A DNA stretch of 50,187 nucleotides. It comes from Anianibacter sp965662745. GTDB taxonomy: Bacteria > Pseudomonadota > Alphaproteobacteria > Rhodobacterales > Rhodobacteraceae. Shown one piece after another: positions 44,170 through 50,187 of this stretch. The translations under genes and the position numbers were made by a program. How positions within the stretch are numbered: the stretch's first letter is position 1; every line of letters begins with the position of its first letter. A model generated the notes under the pieces. It searched no databases. It saw nothing but the letters and a program-made list of their open reading frames with translations, and was not told the DNA's origin. The stretch is from positions 1 through 50,187 of the forward strand of contig CBFIJK010000020.1 in NCBI GenBank assembly GCA_965662745.1. The letters run 5' to 3'.

Positions 44170-45042
44170 TTGAAATCAGTCATCCGAATCAAGTCATCCG
44201 GCGGCACGAGGCTGGCCTATTCCGAGCAATTCCTGATCGGTGAGCTTCTGGAAGAGGCTTCGCACGCGTCGGATGCGGCGTTCACGGCATTCCAGATCGA
44301 GACGCTGAGGGGCCTCAACCGGTCCTTCAATCCGGATGCAATGTCTATGGTGCTGTGTACGCTCGATGCAAACCAGATGATCGCTTCGGTCCGGCACACG
44401 GCCTCGCACGGGATGGTCGAGAACGAGCTTGATGCCTATCGCCGGGTCCAGCATCTCGACGTCACGCGGCCCGCGATCTTCCGCAATATCGGGACCGGGG
44501 TGTTCAACACCGATTTCCGCCCGCTGGACGCGTGGGAGAAGACGCAGATCTTTCAGGATTACTATCGCCCGCTTGATCTGCTGCATTCGGTCAGCCTGGC
44601 TTACGGAGTTGCTTACCAAGGCAGGTCGCGCCTGCAACTGACCTATTTCAAGCGCCTCGGCCGGTCCTATGACGAGAGCCTGACCAAGGACGAGGTCGAA
44701 TTTCTGTCGATCCCGTTCTTTCTGGCGTGGTCGTTTCGCGCCGGGCTGATCGACCATGCATGCCTGCGTGGGTGGTTGCGCCTTTTGTGCGGCCGTACCC
44801 CGACGCAGCTGTTCCTCTTGCGCGGTCTGGTCATGATGCCGCGTTATTCCATCGACGTGCTGTCCAAGCGCTATGGGATCAGCGCGCGGATGGTGAATCA
44901 CCATTTCGCCGAAGTGTATGACGGCATCCTGCCAGAGCTTGAGACAAGCTATGACATCCCCGGCAATGCCTCGAAAATGGTTGATATCGCGCAGGCGTTT
45001 CAGTTCCTGCGGCTGACGGGCGACTACCACCCAAAACGCTGA
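44170..45042 (+). CDS. LuxR/GerE-like HTH regulator
   Basis: A 290-residue probable transcription factor. Residues about 20-200 form an alpha/beta ligand-sensing-like domain with no family I can name. The C-terminal part (about 215-265: TPTQLFLLRGLVMMPRYSIDVLSKRYGISARMVNHHF) fits a GerE-type helix-turn-helix, with I-D-V-L-S-K-R-Y-G-I-S as the first helix and turn, though the usual L-T-x-R-E element is altered. The start is TTG, with AAGAG ten bases upstream; no nearby ATG fits. It is divergent from the giant RTX gene, with two repeated operator-like sites between, so it is the natural candidate to control that gene and itself. Confidence 0.65.
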   Translation: MKSVIRIKSSGGTRLAYSEQFLIGELLEEASHASDAAFTAFQIETLRGLNRSFNPDAMSMVLCTLDANQMIASVRHTASHGMVENELDAYRRVQHLDVTRPAIFRNIGTGVFNTDFRPLDAWEKTQIFQDYYRPLDLLHSVSLAYGVAYQGRSRLQLTYFKRLGRSYDESLTKDEVEFLSIPFFLAWSFRAGLIDHACLRGWLRLLCGRTPTQLFLLRGLVMMPRYSIDVLSKRYGISARMVNHHFAEVYDGILPELETSYDIPGNASKMVDIAQAFQFLRLTGDYHPKR

Positions 45043-45044
45043 AC

Positions 45045-45080
45045 GCAAAAAGGGCCGCCCAATGGGACGGCCCTTTCGCG
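45045..45080. terminator. Terminator between the LuxR-like gene and the TRAP operon
   Basis: AAAGGGCCG (45049-45057) pairs with CGGCCCTTT (45068-45076) around a 10-base loop. On the minus strand the stem runs into TTTTTGCG, so it ends the TRAP operon; on the plus strand the tail is only TTT. Confidence 0.85.
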
Positions 45081-45094
45081 TGATCCAGTTAGGA

Positions 45095-47737
45095 TCAGAA
45101 GTTGAGCGAGATATCGCGATGGTTCGAGTTGCACGAGGCCACGAAAAGCGCCTGTTCCCGCGGCAGACGCGGTTGGCTGCGCAGACCGATCGTGTCGCGG
45201 ATCGTTTCCTCGTAGCTGCGCAGCTCCGGTAGCAACGTTTCTTCGGCCTCGGACCGCCATGCGATCTCTGACTCCAGAAGCGCCTCGGCCTCGTTCAGCT
45301 GCTCAAGCGCGTCGTCCATGTTGCCGCGCCCTATATCCCGGCGAGCGCCCGAGACGAGGCTGCGAAGCTCGTTGGCCCCGGCGATCTCTCCGATCTGGGC
45401 TTCGACGGGCTGGAACATCTCGTCCGCGCCTTCCTCGTCCAGACCGGGCGCCGCTTCAAGAAGACGGGCGATTTCCGGCTGAAGCGCGGGCAGGGCGTCT
45501 GCAGCTTCGATGACCTCGATCAGATCAGGTACCGGGCGATAGGCCTGGTCGACCGTGCGCTGGAACATAAGGCGAGACCGACGATCCGTTGCCGTCAACT
45601 GGTTGAACGCCGCCTGTGCATCTGCCCAGCTTTCCGGGATTTGTGACGCCAGTTCCGCGCGCTCTGCTTCCAGTTCCGCGATTTCCTCGGTTAGGGCCTC
45701 TTCGTCGCCATAGCCGCGCGACAGGGCGGTGCTTGCCTCGTCCAGACGTTCGTCGATGCGGCGGATATCGCTTTCAAGCTGGCGCACGACGGTGTGCACC
45801 GGACGATAGGCGGGCGTGGCCTCTTCGATGGCGGCGTCCGCCTCGTCGACCGCATTCATGAGCGGTATCGCCTGTTCGGCCTGCTCGAGTGAGCGTTCCC
45901 AGTTGCTGCGCATGCTGTCCGGCAGCATCGAAACGTCTAGGCCTTGCGCCCGCGCGATTGCAGCCGTGATCTCATCCCCGCGTTCTTCGAACTCGTCATG
46001 GATGTATTCATGCACACAGTATTGCAGCGAGGGGTTCACCGGCGGAGGTGCGGTTTCCGCCAACAGTGAGGTGCGCGCCGGCAGGTAGTTCACCAATGGT
46101 GGGAACAAGGCCACGACAACAAGTGCCGCCAACTGCAGGCCGATGAACGCGATCACGCCGCGATAGATCGACACCGTTTTCACGGCCTTTGGCGCCACGC
46201 CTCTCAGATAGAAAAGCGCGAACCCGAAGGGTGGTGTCAGGAACGAGGTCTGGATGTTCAGACCGATCATGACGCCCAGCCAGACGGCCGTGATGTTCGC
46301 TGACGGGTCGGCCAGAAGGATCGGCGCGACGATCGGAACGACGACCACGGCGATCTCGATGAAGTCGAGGAAGAAGCCGAGGACGAAGATCACTGCCATG
46401 ACGATAATGAACTTGGACCAGAAGCCGCCCGGCATCCCGTTGAGGAAATCGCGGACAAGCTCTTCGCCGCCGAACGCGCGGAAGGCGGCTGTCAGCATCG
46501 CAGCACCCAGAAGGATGATGAAGACAAGCGATGTGGTCTTGGCTGTCTCGACCATCACGCCTTGCAGCGTGTCGTCGATCTTCATGGATCGCAGACCGCT
46601 CCAGATCAGGGACAGGACGATCAGGACGGTGCCGATCGCGCCAAGCCAGATGCCGGTCGGATTGCCGCCATTGGCCAGAAGCGCCTTGATGTTCATTGGG
46701 TAGAACGCCAGCGCGAAGGCAATAAACCCAAGCCCGCCAATCGCAAGGAAGGCCGGGACATAGGTGTTTTTCGACCCCGGTTCCGGCAGCCTGTAGCCCG
46801 CCATGATCAGGGCGCCAGCCGCACCGATGGCACCTGCCTGGTTGACCGTCGCGATGCCCGCGATGATCGAGCCGAGGACGAGGAAGATCAGCGCCAGCGG
46901 TGGCACGAGCGTCAGGAAAACGGTCATCCAGAATTTCGCGTTGCGCTGGCCCTCATAAGGAACCGACGGCGCCGATTTCGGGCGCAGGATCGCGAAGACG
47001 AGGATGTAGGCCATGTAAAGCCCGACAAGCACGAGGCCGGGCACGAAGGCGCCGAGGAACATCTCGCCCGCGCTGGTCGAGGTAACGCTGTATTCCGAGG
47101 GCAGCGACAGCTCTCCGGTGGATTGCTTGTAGAGCGCCTGGCGAATGGTGCCCGCCTGGTCCGTCGCCGACGCAAGCTGGTCGGCAAGAATGATAAGAAC
47201 GATCGAGGGCGGGATGATCTGTCCCAGCGTGCCCGACGCGGCGATGGTGCCGGTGGCCAGCTGCGGTGAATAGTTGTTGCGCAGCATCGCAGGCAGCGAA
47301 ATGAGGCCCATCGCAACGACGGTTGCGCCGACGATGCCGGTAGTGGCGGCCAGAAGTGCGCCCACAAAGACAACCGAGATGCCCAGACCGCCCGGGATCG
47401 GGCCAAAGAGCTGCGCCATGGTGACCAGCAGATCCTCTGCGATCTTCGAGCGCTGCAGCATGATACCCATGAAGATGAAGAGCGGAATCGCAATCAGCGT
47501 ATCCCTCTCGACCTCCCAATAGACCCCTCGGAGGTTGGTCACCCCCGCAGACAGCCACTGGGACGGCCCGCCCGAGTGGAAATAGGCATCCATGTCACCG
47601 GAAAAGAGAAATCCCGAGCCTGCAGCAAGGCCAACCGCAAGGATAGCTGCACCGGGCAGGGCGAAGGCCACCGGATAGCCGGAACCAAGGGCACCGGCCA
47701 TGATGACGATCAGAACGAGGAGAAAGAACAGTTCCAT
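45095..47737 (-). CDS. dctM: TRAP transporter large permease (DctM) with long coiled-coil tail
   Basis: Ion-driven inner-membrane permease of 880 residues. Residues 1-555 are the DctM part with about 13-14 hydrophobic segments, including LIAIPLFIFMGIMLQRSKIAEDLL and GIVGATVVAMGLISLPAMLRNNYS, which are strong family signatures; this part is longer than the common 430-residue DctM. After LLAETAPPP the last 325 residues are hydrophilic, rich in E, A, R and L with heptad-like spacing (for example VRQLESDIRRIDERLDEAS, then EALTEEIAELEAERAEL), predicting coiled coils, plus two cysteines. The tail is not needed for transport in usual TRAP systems. It starts 18 bases after dctQ, with AGGAGC as ribosome site. 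Confidence 0.9.
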   Translation of the reverse strand: MELFFLLVLIVIMAGALGSGYPVAFALPGAAILAVGLAAGSGFLFSGDMDAYFHSGGPSQWLSAGVTNLRGVYWEVERDTLIAIPLFIFMGIMLQRSKIAEDLLVTMAQLFGPIPGGLGISVVFVGALLAATTGIVGATVVAMGLISLPAMLRNNYSPQLATGTIAASGTLGQIIPPSIVLIILADQLASATDQAGTIRQALYKQSTGELSLPSEYSVTSTSAGEMFLGAFVPGLVLVGLYMAYILVFAILRPKSAPSVPYEGQRNAKFWMTVFLTLVPPLALIFLVLGSIIAGIATVNQAGAIGAAGALIMAGYRLPEPGSKNTYVPAFLAIGGLGFIAFALAFYPMNIKALLANGGNPTGIWLGAIGTVLIVLSLIWSGLRSMKIDDTLQGVMVETAKTTSLVFIILLGAAMLTAAFRAFGGEELVRDFLNGMPGGFWSKFIIVMAVIFVLGFFLDFIEIAVVVVPIVAPILLADPSANITAVWLGVMIGLNIQTSFLTPPFGFALFYLRGVAPKAVKTVSIYRGVIAFIGLQLAALVVVALFPPLVNYLPARTSLLAETAPPPVNPSLQYCVHEYIHDEFEERGDEITAAIARAQGLDVSMLPDSMRSNWERSLEQAEQAIPLMNAVDEADAAIEEATPAYRPVHTVVRQLESDIRRIDERLDEASTALSRGYGDEEALTEEIAELEAERAELASQIPESWADAQAAFNQLTATDRRSRLMFQRTVDQAYRPVPDLIEVIEAADALPALQPEIARLLEAAPGLDEEGADEMFQPVEAQIGEIAGANELRSLVSGARRDIGRGNMDDALEQLNEAEALLESEIAWRSEAEETLLPELRSYEETIRDTIGLRSQPRLPREQALFVASCNSNHRDISLNF

Positions 47738-47755
47738 TAATCGCTTGCTCCTGCG

Positions 47756-48742
47756 TCAGTGTGCGGCAGCGATGTCGCGGTCGATGCGGCCGGGTTCACC
47801 CCGGGCATCGGCGACAGCTTCGAAAAGGTAGGCGACGAACTGAATCAGCATCGTCACCGCGAAAACGCCCAGGAACGCGGCCATCTGATACTTGATGTAC
47901 ATGCCAGCCGGTCCGGACTGCGAGATCTCGAAATTACGTACGGCCGAATTGATCAGCGACTGGGGACCGTCGAACCCGATGTAGATGATCACCCAGGCCG
48001 TCGCCATGCCCAGAAGGATGGTGCCCACGGCGTTGGACCGGCCCTTGGTCCGCTCGGACAAAGTGGCATACAGGACGTCGACGCGCACATGCCCTTCGGC
48101 CAGCAGCGTATGGGCCGAGGCGAAGAGGAACAGCGCGGCATACCAGTAGCGCACGAGATCGCCCATGAACGCCTGCTCGTAGGAAAAGACGAAGCGCGAG
48201 ATCACGATCAGCAGCTCTGCCACGACAATCAGAAGGGCGAGCCAGACAAATCCCAGCGTCCGGGTAAAGGCGGCAATGACGAAGCCGAGGATCAGCAGCG
48301 GAAAGTGCACATAGGTGCCCATCCAGCTGGCACGGTTCAGACCGGCAGCGACGGTTTCAGAGAAAAGACCGGCGGTCATTCCCTCGACGCGCAGGAAGGC
48401 GACCGTGGCGTCCACGATGCCAATAAGGAAGACGCCGAAGAACAGGGCGCGGATCAGGTAGGCATTGAAATCACTGATCTGACGCGCCTCGTAGCGCAGG
48501 GCGTGATTGGGGCGGGCGCTGAGGATCAAAGCGGGAAAGATCAAAGCTGCGACATAGAGCAAGACCTCGAACCACGCCAACGCGCCGCCGCCACTGAAGG
48601 CTGCTGCCGCGCCGGGGAAATCGAAGCCCACGGTCAACACGTTCTCGATTTGCTGAACGGCCAGAAGGCTTAAGGTCGCCCATCCAAAATATCGGACGAA
48701 GGGCGCGCGCTGTCCGTATTTCTCAACACCGGTGTCTGTCAT
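47756..48742 (-). CDS. dctQ: TRAP transporter small permease (DctQ), long form
   Basis: Small membrane subunit of the TRAP transporter, here 328 residues instead of the usual 160-200. Residues about 165-320 form the four-helix DctQ core (for example RYWYAALFLFASAHTLLAEGHVRVDVLY, with the typical H-V-R-V-D motif). The first 160 residues add about four helices (LLYVAALIFPALIL, RALFFGVFLIGIVDATVAFL). Such extended DctQ proteins accompany TakP-like binding proteins. It begins with a GGGGA ribosome site. A strong hairpin separates it from dctP; dctM follows closely. Confidence 0.9.
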   Translation of the reverse strand: MTDTGVEKYGQRAPFVRYFGWATLSLLAVQQIENVLTVGFDFPGAAAAFSGGGALAWFEVLLYVAALIFPALILSARPNHALRYEARQISDFNAYLIRALFFGVFLIGIVDATVAFLRVEGMTAGLFSETVAAGLNRASWMGTYVHFPLLILGFVIAAFTRTLGFVWLALLIVVAELLIVISRFVFSYEQAFMGDLVRYWYAALFLFASAHTLLAEGHVRVDVLYATLSERTKGRSNAVGTILLGMATAWVIIYIGFDGPQSLINSAVRNFEISQSGPAGMYIKYQMAAFLGVFAVTMLIQFVAYLFEAVADARGEPGRIDRDIAAAH

Positions 48743-48789
48743 TTTTTTCCCCGTACTCCCTCGGTCTTATCCCGACCGTCCAGAAGGCA

Positions 48790-48814
48790 CGAAAGCCGGG
48801 AAACCCGGCTTTCG
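48790..48814 (-). promoter_or_regulatory. Intercistronic hairpin between dctP and dctQ
   Basis: CGAAAGCCGGG and CCCGGCTTTCG form a perfect 11-bp stem around a 3-base loop, 25 bases after the dctP stop. No T tract follows on the minus strand, so it is more likely a 3'-end stabiliser or partial attenuator than a full terminator. Confidence 0.6.
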
Positions 48815-48839
48815 CAAGTCTTTCGCAGTTCACAAAGCC

Positions 48840-49925
48840 TTAGGTCAGGCCGAGGAAGCGGTTACGCTGGTTGACGAAGGTGGTTTCGAAGTTCGCCATG
48901 AAGCTGCCGATTTCGCGCAGCTTCGCCTGGAAGTCGTCGTCAATGCGCATTGCAAGGTCGGAATGCGCACGGACTTCTTCGAAGACTTCTTCCGAAGCGC
49001 CGCCGAAGGCATCCCAGACATCGTCGTTGAACGCACGAACCTGAACGCCCTGCTCGTCGACGAGGCGCTTGAGGTACTGGCCGTTGAGAGCGGCTGCTTC
49101 TTCGTGCGAGGCAGCAAGCTCTTCCGCGCAAGCGGCGTTGAGAACGGCTTTTTCGTAGTCAGAGCGTGCGCCCCACCATTCAGCGTTCATGCCGAAGGCA
49201 AGACCACCACCCGGCTCGTGCATGCCGCCGGTGTAGTAGTACTGGGCCGCTTCGTAGAACTTCATGAAGAAGTCATTGTAGGGGCCAACCCACTCGGTCG
49301 CCTCGATCGAGCCGGACACGAGGTTTTCGTAGATCTGGCCGCCGGGCAGCGACACGGTCGATGCACCAAGCTTGGACATGACCTGACCGCCGAGGCCGGG
49401 GATACGCATCTTGAGACCCTGAAGGTCTGCGGGGCTCAGGATTTCCTTGTTGAACCAGCCGCCGGCCTGTGTGCCGGTGGAGCCGCAACCAAGGGCCTTG
49501 ATGCCGAATTCGCCCGACAGCTCGTCCCAGAGTTCCTGGCCGCCCGCGAACTTGATCCAAGCATTCCATTCCGGCGTTGTCATGCCAAACGGAACGGAGG
49601 TGAAGTAGGCAAAGCCCGGGTGCTTGCCGGTCCAGTAGTAGTCAGCGCCGATATAAGCCTGGCTGTTGCCGGACGCGACTTCGTCGAACACGTCGAACGC
49701 GCCGACGCGCTCGCCTGCCGCGAAGTATTCGGTCTGAATTGCGCCATCGGAAATTGCGGTAATGCGCTCTGCAAGACGCTGAGCCGACGTGCCGAGGCCG
49801 GGGAAGTCGCGCGGCCAGGTCGACACGATCACGAGTTCGGTACGATCCTGGGCAACGGCCGGTGCCGCGAGCGTCGTCGCGGCGGTGCCGATCGCGGCGC
49901 CTTTCAGGAATTTACGACGTTCCAT
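48840..49925 (-). CDS. dctP: TRAP transporter substrate-binding protein (DctP/TakP-like)
   Basis: Periplasmic binding protein of 361 residues. The N-terminus MERRKFLKGAAIG, then APAVAQ, is a twin-arginine-type signal. The mature part has the DctP pattern and specific TakP-like features: STWPRDFPGLGTSAQRLAERI, an AGERVGAFDVFDEVASGNSQAYIGADYYW stretch, PFGMTTPEWNAWI, and GGQIYENLVSGSIEATEWVGPYND. TakP binds pyruvate and other 2-oxo acids with Na+, so a monocarboxylic 2-oxo acid or similar substrate is likely here, though not proven. It has a strong ribosome site GGAGGAGA and is first in the operon, as expected for the most abundant subunit. Confidence 0.92.
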   Translation of the reverse strand: MERRKFLKGAAIGTAATTLAAPAVAQDRTELVIVSTWPRDFPGLGTSAQRLAERITAISDGAIQTEYFAAGERVGAFDVFDEVASGNSQAYIGADYYWTGKHPGFAYFTSVPFGMTTPEWNAWIKFAGGQELWDELSGEFGIKALGCGSTGTQAGGWFNKEILSPADLQGLKMRIPGLGGQVMSKLGASTVSLPGGQIYENLVSGSIEATEWVGPYNDFFMKFYEAAQYYYTGGMHEPGGGLAFGMNAEWWGARSDYEKAVLNAACAEELAASHEEAAALNGQYLKRLVDEQGVQVRAFNDDVWDAFGGASEEVFEEVRAHSDLAMRIDDDFQAKLREIGSFMANFETTFVNQRNRFLGLT

Positions 49926-50032
49926 TGGTATTCTCCTCCAAGTTGGACGTTCACTTTTTTATTTGTGGAAGTGTGCTGAACAGGCAGCGCAGCACTTGTG
50001 CGCAGCGGCCCCGTTCAATTCCTCCCCGCAAA

Positions 50033-50061
50033 ACCCTATGGACTAGGGTCAGCTTGGGCAA
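50033..50061 (-). promoter_or_regulatory. Probable dctPQM promoter with overlapping inverted repeat
   Basis: On the minus strand TTGCCC (50056-50061) and TAGGGT (50033-50038) are 17 bases apart, a plausible -35/-10 pair, giving a leader of about 100 bases before dctP. ACCCTA-TGGAC-TAGGGT (50033-50049) is a perfect inverted repeat covering the -10, as expected for a repressor or activator site. Confidence 0.45.
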
Positions 50062-50187
50062 GGCGGATATGCGGGTGACAGGGCGAGATTCCGGAAACAG
50101 GTTGTCGCACCCCAGCAAGGTGCCGAATTCGTGGGCAAAATCCCTATTTGGGGCAGTTTCTGTGGCGATATCGGGCATCACAATGAG
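50062..50187. other. Region upstream of dctP, no gene seen
   Basis: The window ends here. A 76-residue open frame on the minus strand crosses the promoter and leader; it has no recognisable family and poor coding character. A divergent gene may begin beyond the window edge. Confidence 0.4.

Noticed and set aside
48790..48814. Transcription terminator splitting the TRAP operon
   Set aside because: The stem is strong but no T tract follows on the minus strand, and the genes form one functional set.
49951..50181. 76-residue minus-strand open frame upstream of dctP
   Set aside because: No family, lies across the likely promoter and leader of dctP, and has no convincing ribosome site.

Overview
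The window looks like chromosomal DNA of a marine-type alphaproteobacterium of the Rhodobacteraceae (Roseobacter group). Signs are the high GC content, the class I lysyl-tRNA synthetase, an NDUFS4-like complex I protein, a MucR-type zinc-finger regulator, a TakP-like TRAP transporter and very large RTX proteins ending in a Hint domain. This placement is inferred from gene content; no rRNA is present. I found no insertion sequence, prophage, integrase, CRISPR array or replication origin.

Region 1 (1-11.1 kb) is mostly housekeeping and cell envelope: the 3' end of a PBP4-type carboxypeptidase, a TerB-like protein, lysyl-tRNA synthetase, a DUF4864 protein, a beta-helix protein, a hemerythrin, an outer-membrane protein whose start codon lies in a hairpin, several small membrane or secreted proteins, and uvrB. 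Region 2 (11.1-18.1 kb) has a highly structured leader, the NDUFS4-like gene, tRNA-Arg(TCT), a SEL1/peptidoglycan-binding protein with three CTxC modules, a fumarylpyruvate-hydrolase-like enzyme, an FMN/Fe-S glutamate synthase-like protein and a small RTX protein.

Region 3 (18.1-30.4 kb) is an exopolysaccharide locus. It holds a Wzc-type co-polymerase/kinase, an initiating sugar transferase, and a tightly coupled minus-strand run of sulfotransferase, ExoA-like glycosyltransferase, sulfotransferase, GT4 glycosyltransferase, Wzy-like polymerase and Wzx-like flippase. MucR lies directly upstream of that run. UDP-glucose dehydrogenase and mannose-1-phosphate guanylyltransferase, which make nucleotide-sugar precursors, come before it. 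Two sulfotransferases suggest a sulfated polymer, possibly containing uronic acid and mannose-derived sugars. Short perfect palindromes lie in front of mucR and ugd.

Region 4 (30.4-45.1 kb) has a heme-peroxidase homologue that seems to lack its catalytic histidines, a winged-helix/TPR regulator, a GAF histidine kinase, and a 2.7-thousand-residue RTX/Hint protein. That protein is divergent from a LuxR-like regulator, and two near-palindromic repeats 63 bp apart lie between them. Region 5 (45.1-50.2 kb) is a dctP-dctQ-dctM TRAP operon with an intercistronic hairpin, an inverted repeat over its probable promoter, and a large permease carrying a roughly 325-residue coiled-coil tail.

The best candidates for undescribed biology are the structured leader at 11218-11386, the start-codon hairpin at 6853-6881, the pseudo-peroxidase, the phased operators at 44038-44113, the sulfated-polysaccharide locus under MucR, and the TRAP permease tail.
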